Shown one piece after another: positions 43,473-55,135 of a stretch of DNA of 64,000 nucleotides. The stretch lies in NCBI GenBank assembly GCA_027943335.1, contig BSBK01002794.1, positions 186,001 through 250,000 on the forward strand. The letters are read 5' to 3'. The stretch's first letter is position 1; the number at the start of each line of letters is the position of its first letter. Made by a program: the position numbers and the translations under genes. Source of the DNA: Chamaecyparis obtusa (lineage: Eukaryota; Streptophyta; Pinopsida; Cupressales; Cupressaceae). The notes under the pieces were generated by a model. The model searched no databases. It was given only the letters and a program-made list of their open reading frames with translations, and was not told where the DNA came from.

Positions 43473-45720
43473 TTTTTTGTGTCCACTGTGGGGCAAAATA
43501 GCTCTATTTTGTCCTTTTTATACATTTTCGCTACCTATTTTGGTGTTTTTGAAATACTTTTTCTATCAAAACTATGATTTTTAATTTTTTGTCTGTACTT
43601 CCATACATCACTATTACAGAATCTCGCGTGAAGTTTCTCACTGTATCGCATGAAGTTTTGCTGGTACTAGCACTTCTGCATGTGACAAAGGTGTTTTCTC
43701 ATGTGTGCCTATGTACTTTCTCATGTGAGCCTTTGTACTTTATCACACGGGATTGTGCTTTCTCACTCGTGGTTCGGTACTTTCTCACACATCCCTGAGT
43801 ACTATCTCGCATGGAATTCCATGATAACAGAGACCAAATTTGTAGATTTGTAATTTCAGATTATTGATTTCTAATGCTTACGGTTTGTTCTTGATTTGTC
43901 TTGATTTTGTACTTTTAGATGTGTGCTAAATTCTGGATTGTAGATCTTTGGACCTAAGGTGAGTTACTACAATCTCTATAACACTTGGTTTTGGGCATAA
44001 AATTAATCTCTTGTGTGTTTGGCTTGGGTGATTTATCACTTTCGTAAACCACATTTTGATTTTGGGGCTTTAAAAAGAATATAGATTCATTTCCTGCATA
44101 AGTGTTTCACATAGATAAGTAGGCCCTATTAACACTATTCGTGGTTCTTGAGAGAGTGGGTTTCCAGAAAAACTCTTCTCAATGAGAGTACCCTTGTAGG
44201 TAGGGAGGTTACTGAAACTATCTTTGCATTCTACTAGATTTGTAGTCTTTGGCTTTTCAATTGATGCATTCTCTCTCCGAAGAGGTTGATAGATCATGAT
44301 TTATTGACATTAAAAATCTTGGCAAGATAGTTTTAGTCTTAGTGTGTCAGAATGAATCTGTCTTCTATGTTTGGGTGAAGAGAAAAGGATAGAGGATTAT
44401 GCTCTACTCCCTTTTTGGGTAGTAACAAAAACTCAAACCCTTGGATCTAAGCCAATTCCCCATGTGGTCCTTGTAGGTGCATTGGGGTTTTGACACATTC
44501 CAAGAAATTAATCAATCAGAGATGCTGAGGAGATCTGACAGCCCATCAAGAAACTATACCCATGGAGATTTCTTCCACGAGGACATTTGTATAACGGTTG
44601 TCACTACCACGGAAAAAGTGGCTATTACTGCTTGAGGTTCTGTCAATGTGGTTTACCCAATGAAGGGAATGTCCACTATGGTTAACCCTCTCTAAAAGGT
44701 GACTCAAGCCATTATTAAACACCATAGTGCAACTAAATTTTTTCTTTTTAGGACTCTGCATGTGATTGGGAAAACATTTTGGAGAACATAGACAAGTAGT
44801 ATCTTTAAGGAATAGCATACTAAGTCAATATTCATGTTCATGAGCAAGGTTTCTTTGTCCCTTGCTCATTGTTTGAAGATGTTTTCTTGCTGAAACTCCG
44901 TGGTTGTTGTTCTATGTGCTTGATAAATGCTGGAAATCTGTTGATATGCTTGGTTAAAACTTTTAAAATGAACAAAAGATTGAGATTCTGAGTTTTATAC
45001 ACTTGTTGTCCTAAGAATAGTACGATACTGAAGTCCCATCACAACTAATCTGAATTTTGTCATGTGATACATCGTCTTTGGTAATTTATCGCCTACCAGT
45101 CATATACTCTATCGCACTACCTGCCTGGATTCCATCGCGTTGCTCTGTGCGAAATATCATTCCGCTAGATTCTATCACAGTGCTTGCTGGAAACTATTGC
45201 ACATAACCTTTTTTGTTGTCTCATTGATGTCTGCAATCCAAAGCTACTTAGTGTCATTTTTAGCCCTCCTTAGTTGATTCAGATCAGATCAGGCCACACA
45301 CCCTACTATTGGAAGCCTATTTTCACTTGAGATTATTGTGTTTTTGACCTCTTGAATTAGTGAACTTTGATTTTACAAGTAACCTTGCTTAAAATTGGTA
45401 AGTCATAAATCATCCTTGTTGAGTAGATACACCTTTAGATTCTTTGATAACATACTTGGAGAGTCTTAGTAGTCTTTTGTCCAATTCACTTCCACCCAAA
45501 GTCAATTTCAATCAGATATAACTTGGTTAAGATCATCCTCCTGATCCATATGTGCTAGGATACTTATCCATTGATTGGGCACCTCTGTGGTAGTGTTGAC
45601 TTACACCTTTTATAATTTTCTATCTCACCATCTCTCTTTTGGAAAATTGAACACTTTTACTATCCTAGTTTGATACCAACGTATCTTAGGGTCATCTTAT
45701 CACTGAGTTCTTTTCCTTTC
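43473..45720 (+). other. E2 leader
   Basis: 2.2 kb of untranslated leader between LTR and gag. It holds two clusters of degenerate repeats of TTTCTCACATG/TATCGCA type (about 43620-43830 and 45060-45200). No coding similarity was recognised; open frames on either strand are unconvincing. Confidence 0.6.
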
Positions 45721-48100
45721 ATGTCGGTTACGACAAGGTATCAATTGAGTCAAGGGAAATGACCTCAGGTTGTCTTTAATTAATTACCTCCAGTCCAAAC
45801 TCATCAAAAGCATAAGGGAAAGGAACCTATATTTGACCAATCACCTAGGAGCAAGTCTACTAAGTTGAGGATCCCCTTAGCATCTTCCCATTCAGATATG
45901 GATATGAGTTATACCATGACTCAGCGGGAGAGGGAAGCTATGGATCAAAGCCTTAATGACCTCTATGAAAGACACAGAGACAACATTATGTTTGGTAATT
46001 CCTATCATGATGCTCAACCTAGTTCACCTCCCATCAATACTAGGTACCTAGATGCATATCAAAGATCTGAAAGGCATGAGAGACAAGCTCACCCAGAAAA
46101 ATGGTCACAACACAAAGACCAAGACAATGAACCTGGTGATGCTAATGTCAATGCAACATATACCAATGACTTGTTCAAAAGGTCAAGACCAAACTCTCCA
46201 CTTCAAACAACCTCAAGGTATACAAGTGAAAGGCTTAAAAGGATTGAGCATGAGAAGAAAGCCTTTCTAGATGAGCAAGCTGTGAAGCAAGAAGATTTTA
46301 GACAACTTGAGGTAGAGAGACAAGCTTTGTTAGAATTGGAAAGGAAAGCCTCTCAATAAGAGAAAGATAGGCTTTTATCCCAACAACTTAATACCCAATT
46401 CAACAATAGGGGTGCCAATAGTGGAAACAACTCTCCTTCCTCCACTCCTTCCAGAACACCATGTAGTAGAAGGCGTTCAAGAACCCCTTCTAGATCTCCT
46501 AGTCCTAGAGGAAGAAGGATCTCCCCACGTGCTCATTATAGGATACAAACACCTCCTAGGACCTCGAGGAAACCTTCGCAATGTGCTCAACATAGTTCCC
46601 AACATGGAGATAGTAGCTGAGACTTTGATCTTACTTCTCAAGACTTCATGAGAATGCAACAAGAGCCGCTCTTCCAACAATATGTGGAGAAGTACTTGGA
46701 ACAGAACAAAGATAAGTTCCTCAAAAGTCTAATCAACAAGGGTGCAAGAGTCCCTTATAATTTTGATGTGGATAACAAAATTAAGAAACAAAGTCCATCA
46801 CAAGAGGAAGAAATTAGACAAATGAAGAAAATGATGGAGAAACTTTTGGCACCTAAGAGTTCATTTTCTCTTGACTCAATTTGTCCTAATCCTTTTGACA
46901 AGAGTGTGAGCATGAAGGATTTTCCTAGAAGGGTTGAACTCCCTCAGTATGACAAATATGATGTTAGTGGTGATCCCCATGATCATGTGGGCCAATTTTA
47001 CACTATGAGCTTTGAGTTTCACCAAGATGATTCCTATCTAATGAGGTTATTCCCAAGGAGTCTTAAGGGGCAAGAAATGGAATGGTTTACCAACATAACA
47101 CCCCCCATCAAGACTTTCAAAGAGCTTGTTCATAGATTTTTTCAACACTTCGCATACAATCTTTCAAGATCTATCACTATGTTGGACCTATGTAACCTAA
47201 AGCAAAACCAAGGGGAATCCTTTGTCTCATTCTTGCAAAGATGGAGGTGATAGTGCTTTTGTTATCCTAGGACCATTCATGAAGATGAGAAAATTGACAT
47301 CCTTGTCAGTAACTTGGTGCCTGAAATGTAGTATGACATTCGAAAGATGATCTTCAATTCCTTTGATAACATGGTCGAAACCACGTGCCGAATTGAGGAT
47401 GTCTTAAAAGAGCAAGGAATTTTGAGCAAACATGGCAACAATAACAACAATGGTCAAAACAATAGTAATTCCAACAAGGATAAAGGGAAGAATGCACATT
47501 GGAACAAAAACAAACAAGTGGTCAATGATGGAGTTGTAGACTCTCCCCAACCTAAGGATCAGGGTGTCCTTCACTTGTCTAGTGTAGTTCAAGCTATAAA
47601 GCTCAATGCACCTCCTCAACAAGAGAGCAGGCCGAAGTACCAAGAAAAGCCTTAGAAAGAGAGGCAACAATTTTCAAAGCTTGGTGACTCATATGAGGAT
47701 GTTTTCAAAATGCTCATTGCCAATAATCTTGTGCATCCACAAGATCCCACAAAACACTACATCCTTGACATTAAGCCACATTGGTGGGATGAGAAGGCTT
47801 TCTCAAGTTTCATAATGGCATTGGGCATACCATTGAGGATTTTTAGAAACTCAAGCACATTATCCAAGATCTCATTGAAAATGGAAAGCTTAAGGTGGAT
47901 GGTCTGAACACTAGTGTTGATCACAAGGCTTTCAAAGAGCCCTTGCCCAAATAAGAGAAGGGGGAAACCTCTAAACATAAGGATGGAAAGGCTGCGATCA
48001 ACTACACCTACACAGCTGCAGAAAATTTGGTCAACATGCTCGAAGTTGTGGAGGAAAGTGTCAACATGATGAGGAACAAGGATCCCTATGGTTATGAATC
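45721..48100 (+). pseudogene. E2 gag
   Basis: ATG at 45721 opens MSVTTRYQLSQGK; the same frame continues, through stops, to about 47805. It includes an acidic/basic N-terminus (MDMSYTMTQREREAMDQSLN), an Arg/Ser-rich tract (SRRRSRTPSRSPSPRGRR, about 46470-46520) and the retrotransposon gag core (ICPNPFDKSVSM, VELPQYDKYDVSGDPHDHVG, FPRSLKGQEMEWF, 46880-47090). An Asn-rich stretch (47430-47490) and YILDIKPHWWDEKAF follow. A frameshift near 47806 moves the reading to another frame, with FHNGIGHTIEDF and HIIQDLIENGKLKVDG. Stops occur at 46357, 47248, 47329 and 47653, among others. Gag packages element RNA in particles; this copy is dead. Confidence 0.85.
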
Positions 48101-49462
48101 CTATGTGAACTCTCCCCCTATCTTTGATGAAGAACTTGTTATGGTGTTGAGGGGTCCTCACTCTAGGATGTCATCTCAGGCTCTTAATGCTATCACAAGA
48201 AGTCAAGGCCCTGTCATCATTAGAGGGCCCAGTTCAGGTCAGCCCAATAAACCAAAGCCAGTGGTATCCAAGAATGCCACCATAAAACTAGTTGTCAACC
48301 CCAAGCCAAATTATAACCTTGTTGATCAGTTACAAAGAACACCAACTCATATTTCAATCTTGGAGCTTTTAGAGTTGTCCCCAAGACACAAACAGGTCCT
48401 TGAGGATGCTTTGTGCATAGCCAATGTTCCCAACAATTTAGATGTCAACCAATTCCAAGGCATGGTTAATCATATTACTAGTCCTCACTACCTTACATTC
48501 TCAGAAGATGATGACAAAGCCTTGAACCACCCACATAATCTTTCCCTTCACATTGAAGTCATGATCCATAAAACCCATGTCAGGCGTGTGTTGATAGATG
48601 GGGGTACTGGGCTCAATATCTATTAAAAACTTTGGGCTATTCTGAGGAAGTGATCGATACCAGAAAGAAGATCACTATAAAATCCTATGATGAGGTAGAA
48701 AGGAGTTCCAAGGGGTTTGGCTATTCTTCTTGTTAGGATTGGCCCCGTTGAGAGAGACATTTTGTTCCAAATTGTTAATGCTAGTCCTCTGGCATACAAT
48801 ATCTTGCTTGCTAGGCCTTGGATCCATGAGATGCAAGTAGTTCCATCCACCTACCACCAGTGTGTTAAGTTCCCCTACAATGGAGTAGAAGTTTGAATAC
48901 TTGGGGATAGAACCTTATCTGTCAATTCCATTTTGGCAAGGACCCATGTTCCCCTCAATGGAGAAGTAGAGGATTTCAATGCAACTCTAGCACAGTGAAA
49001 AGATAAGTTCAAATCAATAGACCTTGGTGTGGTGGGATACAAACTTAACTCCTTTACAAAGATGCTCATTTCCCCTAGGTCTTATGGTAAGACTTCTTAA
49101 GAGATGAGACCTTCTTCTTTGGCCATGACTTTGTTTGACAAATTTTGGAGTCTTCAGTGCCTATCCAGGATGAGAAAGAAGAAGGAGTTGTTAAAGATTG
49201 GATCTACAAAGAGGAGAAGTATATGCACAATGAGAACTTATCTCCTTCTCCTAAGGCTTATGGGAGAGGATATACATTGGTTAAACAAATGGGCTATCCT
49301 AGACATGGCCCTCTTAGTCACAGATTAGACGCTAGAGCTGAACCTCTCAATCATGCTCTTTTTGGATGCAGGTCTAAGAAGATAGTTGGCCTAGGTTTTA
49401 TAAATAATAACAAGAATATTGTTCCTATCCTTGATGAGTCAGATAGTGAGGATGAATCATAA
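48101..49462 (+). pseudogene. E2 linker, protease and G-patch
   Basis: After gag comes a linker with NYNLVDQLQRTPTHISILEL, matching the equivalent E1 block. The retropepsin starts with HVRRVLIDGGTGLNIY (48570-48624; the active site reads D-G-G). It is cut by a frameshift and resumes as LGYSEEVIDTRKKITIKSYD and [20 protein letters not shown] (to about 48900). A further stretch to 49100 is degenerate. In 49145-49462 a G-patch-like motif is clear: GRGYTLVKQMGYPRHGPLSH, then AEPLNHALFG. G-patch domains next to the protease are known in some retroelements and retroviruses. Confidence 0.8.
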
Positions 49463-50400
49463 TACATACCAAATTTGACAAATCAGCAAGACTTGTGTGA
49501 TGATTGGATTCCTTCTACTAGTCTCCTTTGGGGAGATTCAAATAATCCAACCACTCATGCAATAGTTGCAAGAATAAAACAAGATGGATCATACATTAAC
49601 CCAAGAGAAGGTGTTACCCTTCATGACATCGAAGCTTCTACATCAAGGCATCCCAAGCCTTTCTAGTGTAAACATCCCAGCCAGGATTCAGAAATAGACT
49701 CACATGAGTATGAGTGGGACTCTCTCTCTGATTGTTCCACAATTGACATGGGTGTTGATGTCATATATTTTTATAGTTCTCAACCTAATTTAGTTGATGA
49801 GTCACATGTAGGGCTAGAGGATTGGAACCCGCGTGTTGCATTAGTGAACAATTCTTCGATTGTTAGGCCGAATCCTGATTTGGGTAACTTAGAAGAATAC
49901 TTGACAGACTCTAACTCTATGGTCACCAAAGATGATACCATCTGTATCCACAACATTGAACTAGCCATTGAATTACCCCTTGCTCACCCCCACTTAATTG
50001 ATTGGTCTCAACGCTATTAAGAGCCTCAGCTCTTAACTCTCCAAAATGACTATGAGATAGCTTGTTACCTAAATGCTCTTGAGCCTATAGTCTCTTCCAC
50101 CAGTGAACCAACTATAAGCATGACAGAACCAAATATCAAGTACATTAGTCACAAAATAAAGAGAAAAGAAAATAAAAAGAATAGGAGTTTTGATGGCAAA
50201 AACCACTATGTGGCGGTGTCAAAACTGAAAAAAGTAAAAATAAATGATGTATTCAAAGGTGAAAACCTCTTTGAGGCACCTAAGGATGAGGTACTTGATC
50301 ATCTTCCCAATTATTTTCAAGATAGATCATCAGTGCTTGTTGAGCCTACATAGCAAGTAAATTTGGGTATAGAAGAGGCACCACAAATACTACATTTGGC
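49463..50400 (+). pseudogene. E2 protease-RT linker
   Basis: Acidic, poorly conserved coding sequence in several frame pieces (49475-49666, 49748-50020, 50120-50353), for example DDWIPSTSLLWGDSNNP and DWNPRVALVNNSSIV. It has the position of the spacer between G-patch and RT in related elements. No domain was recognised. Confidence 0.55.
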
Positions 50401-51640
50401 TCAGTCTCTATCAACATGGGAAAAAGAAGCATATACCAAGTTCCTATAGAACAAGAAGGTCAATTTTTCTTGGACTTACTCAGACATGCTAGGATTGGAC
50501 ACTAATCTCATTATGCATCACTTATCCATAGCTCTAGGTGTTAAACCGGTTAAACAAAAATTGAGGAAAATGCATCCTCACATTGCTCTTTTAGTCAAAG
50601 CCAAATTGGAAAAAATCCTTAGTGCAAGATTTATAAGGGCTATTGACTATGTAGAATAGATATCCAATATTGTACCAGTTTCAAAACATGATAAGTCCAT
50701 TCAAATCTGCCAAATTTTAGAGACATCAATAGAGCATGCCCAAAGGATAATTTTCCACTCCCTAACATAGACATGATAGTGGACATGACTGCGGGTTATG
50801 AGATCTACTCCTTGATGGATGGTTTTTCTGGGTATAATCAGATTAAGATAGCTCCTAAGGACCAAGAAAAGACTGCATTCACTTGTGCATGTGGTACTTA
50901 TTGTTGGAACATCATGCCTTTTGGATTGAAAAATGTAGGAGCTACATATCAAAGAGCTATGACAACAATTTTCCATGACATGATACATAAGAATATGGAA
51001 GATTATGTGGATGACACCCTGGCTAAGTCAAAGAAAAGAGACACACACTTGGATGATTTAGAAGTAATTATAGATAGTATGAAGCTATTTTAGTTGAGAT
51101 TAAATCCTAAAAAGAGTGCATTTGGAGTCACCTCTAGAAAACTTCTAGGATTTATCATTTCAACCAAAGGAATAGAAGTAGACCCAGAAAAGGTTCAAGC
51201 AATCTTGGATATGCCACCTCCCAAAAACATTAGCCAAATGAGGAGTCTTCAGGGATGTCTTCAATCTATCAGGAGGTTCATTTCACAACTGGTGGATAGA
51301 TCTCAACCCTTCAATAAGACATTACATAAGGGAGTCAAATGTGTCTGGAATGAGGATTTTCAAAAGAGCATTGACCAAATCAAGTAATACTTGGCAAATC
51401 CTCCAATTTTGATGCCTCCTATCCCAGGAAAACCTCTTATACTATATGTTTCAGCAACTGTATCTTCCTTGGGGGCATTATTAGCTCAACTTGATGACAC
51501 TAGAAAAGAAAGAGCCATATATTACATTAGTCATACTCTTGTTGCATATGAGGTCAATTACACTAGTATTGAGAAACCTTTCCTTGTTGTGGTGTTTGCT
51601 TCCCAAAAGTTGTGACATTACATGCTTGCGCACACAATAC
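50401..51640 (+). pseudogene. E2 reverse transcriptase and first RNase H
   Basis: The RT begins with TYSDMLGLDTNLIMHHLSIA, GVKPVKQKLRKMHPHIALLV and ISNIVPVSKHDKS. It shifts frame near 50706 and continues CPKDNFPLPNIDMIVDMTAG, YSLMDGFSGYNQIKIAP, FGLKNVGATYQRAMTTIF and the catalytic YVDD at 51004-51015. The thumb and connection follow (LNPKKSAFGVTSRKLLGFII). RNase H of the gypsy type follows at 51391-51615 (ILYVSATVSSLGALLAQLD; EVNYTSIEKPFLVVVFA), with weak catalytic conservation, as is common when a second RNase H is present. In-frame stops occur at 50450, 50657, 51091 and 51385, among others. Confidence 0.9.
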
Positions 51641-52260
51641 ACCTTATAGAAAAGATTGATCCTCTTAAGTATTTTCTCAGTAAGACTACCCTCATAGGTA
51701 GACTTGCTAAATGGATGATGATTCTTTTATAATTTGACATAGAGTATGTTGAGCGCAAAGTTATAAAAGGCCAAGCCATTGCAAATCAATTGGCAGATTT
51801 TCCAATTCAAGATAGCATGCCTATTCAAGTTGAATTTCTAGATGAGCACCTAATGTACATGACTGAGAGAACATGGAAGATGTTCTTTGATGGCTCTTTT
51901 ATGCAAAATGGTTTGGGACTTGGAGTGTTGTTTGTTTCTCCCCATGGGTACACAATTCCTAAGTCCTACAAACTTTTGTTCCCATGTACAAATAACATTG
52001 CTGAATATGAAGCCTTGAAAAATGGACTCAAAATGGCTATTGAATGGAATATCACAGAGCTACACATCTATAGGGATTCACAATTGATAATCAACCAAGT
52101 TAATGAAGCATATCAAACAAAAGATGAGAAATTGATACCTTATAAGAAAATGGTTGATTCATTAAGATGATATTTCACATTCATCACATTTCAACAAGTC
52201 CCCAAAGAAGAAAAAAAAGTAGCTAATGCCATGGTTACACTTGCTTCACTCCTTTAGTTA
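51640..52260 (+). pseudogene. E2 second (archaeal-type) RNase H
   Basis: WKMFFDGSFMQNGLGLGVLF supplies the first aspartate, NNIAEYEALKNGLKMAI the glutamate and IYRDSQLIINQV the next aspartate (51877-52110), the pattern of the extra RNase H-like domain (RVT_3 class). Placed between the first RNase H and integrase, it identifies the Tat lineage of Ty3/gypsy. Stops occur at 51613, 51730 and 52168. Confidence 0.85.
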
Positions 52261-53621
52261 GAGCAGCATGAGTCTAGATTTGAATTCCTGGTGGAAGAGC
52301 TACACTATCCGATTTATGACTCCCAAGAAAGCCATGTTATATGTACCCTTGTCAGTCATGAATCATCCCACTACGGTGCCATTTACTCATACCTATGTGA
52401 TGGCATCATCCCTAAAACATTTAACTAATCTAAAATAAGAAACCTTACCTAAAATGCCTCTCGCCATTCCCTCATCTCTGGTGATTTTTATAGGAGGGGT
52501 TTAGATGGGACACTTCTTAGGTGCTTAGAAAAGGAGGAATTCGATCAAGCACTAGTTTATATTCACAAGGGAATCTGTGGGGGATAGTCTAATGGTCTTT
52601 CAATGGTTCAAAGGTTTCTTAGGGTAGGGTACTATTGGCCTACCATGAAGTTGGATGCAGTAGCTTTTGCGAAATCATGTAAAAAGTGTCAAAAACATGG
52701 TAACCTGATACATTCTCCAGGCAGGGAGCTCATTCCTTCCATATCTCATTGGCCATTTCAATGATGGGCCTTTGATCTTGTTAGGTAGATTCATCCCAAC
52801 TCATCAGGTCGACATAAATTTATCATCACTGCTACTGACTACTTTACCAAATGGGTAGAAGCTGTTCCACTTTTTGTTGCTTCAGGCAAGACAATTTCTC
52901 TGTTCATTTTGAACCATGTCGTCTGTCGATATGGAGTGCCATCTGAGATAATCAATGATAATGGGGGTCAGTTTAAAAACAAGGACCTCACACAACTCTG
53001 CCAAAAGTTCAAGATAAAACAACATTGGTCCTCCATTTACTTCCTGCAATGAAATGGACAAGCAGAGGCTTCAAATAAAACCATTCTCAAAATTCTCCAT
53101 CGAACAGTTCATAAGAATGGTAGAGATTGGCATCTATAGATAAATCCACCCTTATGGTCGTATAGAATGAGTATTCATACTCCAACAGGGGCTACTCCTT
53201 TTTCCCTTATGGTGTCGAAGCAGTGTTACCTTTAGAGGTTGAGATTCCTTCACTCAGAGTCTCTCTCAAAGGTCTAGTTACAGATGAAGACTACCGCACC
53301 ATGAGACTACAAGAATTAGAACTTCTAGATCAGAAGTGTAAAGCATCATTTGACCATATGAGGTTCTATCAAAAGTGGATGTCCAAAGCCTTCAACAAAA
53401 AGGTTTTCCCTAGAGCATTTCAAGTGGGAGATCTTGTCGTATGATAAAATCCTAAGAACCAATAGCATAGAGAACAAAAGGGAAAATTTGAACCTAATTG
53501 GCTTGGACCCTACATTATCACAGTGGCTTTTAGGATAGGTGCTTACTTATTATCTGATGAAGAGGGAGAGCAGCTCCCTGATCCTATCAATGTCTTGCAC
53601 CTGAAGAAGTTTTATTCATGA
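52261..53621 (+). pseudogene. E2 integrase
   Basis: The N-terminal zinc-binding part has VGYYWPTMKLDAVAFAKSCK and KCQKHGN (52624-52700). The catalytic core has WAFDLVR (first Asp), TATDYFTKWVEAVPLF, IINDNGGQFKNKD (second Asp, about 52950) and NGQAEASNKTILKILH (Glu, about 53055). After a frameshift near 53210 the C-terminal part reads EVEIPSLRVSLKGLVTDEDY, MRLQELELLDQ, AFQVGDLV, then FEPNWLGPYIITVAFRIGAY and PDPINVLHLKKFYS, ending at TGA near 53619. Several stops interrupt it (for example 52585-52587). Confidence 0.88.
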
Positions 53622-53639
53622 TGCCCATTTTGTCTGGGG

Positions 53640-55135
53640 GAATCCTTTGTAAATATTTATTGATCCTGAAAAAATACCAAAAAAATTCATATATGATGCT
53701 GAAAAAATTCTAAAAATAAGAAAATGTCCTTAATAAAAAGCATCCTAGTGAAAACCTAGCAATAGGCGCATTGATATCTCACCAAAAAAAAAATTCAAAA
53801 AAATTTAAAAATTCAAAAAAATAGAAAAAGTGCCTTGGTGAAAACCTAGAAACAGGTACCTTGGTAGCAAAAAAAATAAAAATAAAAATCCAAGTGGTGA
53901 AAACCTAGAAACAGGTGCTACTTGAGGCCCTTGCACCCCTATTTCTTAGCATGCATCCTCGACACTTAATCTTTCTTCATCATGCCTTGTCTTTGTTGCC
54001 TTGGTTTGGAATTGGTCTTTGTCTTTGTCTAGGGCACATAACTGTGATTAGATTTGGTCTCTTGGATGCGTCAGTCTTTAGGACACCTCGCGAATGGTTT
54101 TTTTCAACACCACCCCAATTGTGTTTTTCAACACAACCCCTGACATCGAGTGTTTTTCAACACTTATCAGTTTGGTCTTATCTAGTTTTGTCATGATATT
54201 TTACCTGCTTGCAAGCATTTGATCCTTATCCTCAGAAATCGGTATTAATGAACACACTTAAATTTTTAAACATGACACTTAATGCTTGAGATATGTCATT
54301 GATCCTTTCTTTGTGTGCTAATTGTTATTGATTTTTGTTGAGTGCCCTTGTCTAATAAGTCTCTCCATGATGCATAGCTAGAGGACTTGGGGCATGGGGC
54401 ATGCTTTTTGTTGCTTTCTTCTTGTGGGTGTGCTCTCAAAGCTCTTGAGTGTCTCTTGTTATTCCCCTAACACACTTAGGAGATTTGAAACATCATCCTT
54501 GACTATTTTCGCACAACCATTCTTATGGTCATCCTGGCATCTATGCCTTGATGAGAGAGTGGTTTTGCTACATTAAATTGGGTAAGCTAACATTAAAGTC
54601 ATCTTGACCCTTATGTCTTTGATGCTCATGTTAGAATCTTTCCACATGCCAAACCAATATAAATCATATTCATATCTTCATAGTTGTGTTTGTGACTAGT
54701 GCTAACTGTATGATTTTCTGATGTCCGTTAATAATGGCCCAATGATGAAAACAAGTTCTTTACATTCTCTAATGAATGATGAACATAAAATCCTATGTTA
54801 CAGTTTCCCTATCGCAAGTACACCTTTGCATTTTCATGTAGCTTGCATTGTTAGACTTCATCATTAATTTGCATTTTTAGGCTACATTATGATTTTGAGA
54901 GGGTTTTCCTTCATCTTTCTTGTGGACTTTTAATCAACTATGATCACATTTTGATCCTCATTTTCTTATCTTCTTTCATGATCTCAATCAAAATTTCCTA
55001 TCTTAAACAGTTGATTGATTTTGCGGCATCCTCTTTAGTGGGAAAAATTCTCTTTCTTCTCTCCATTTCTTTCCATCTCTTCCAAACTTTTATCTTCCAT
55101 TCGCTTTCACCCCACTTCTTCCCTTCTAATTTAAT
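53640..55135 (+). other. E2 3' spacer with short repeats
   Basis: Non-coding. The motif GTGAAAACCTAGAAACAGGT and variants repeat at about 53749, 53838 and 53899, separated by A-rich runs; a shorter motif TTTTTCAACAC repeats near 54100-54170. The segment 54890-55105 is the partner of the inverted copy at 42355-42568. E3 is inserted at 55136. Confidence 0.65.
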
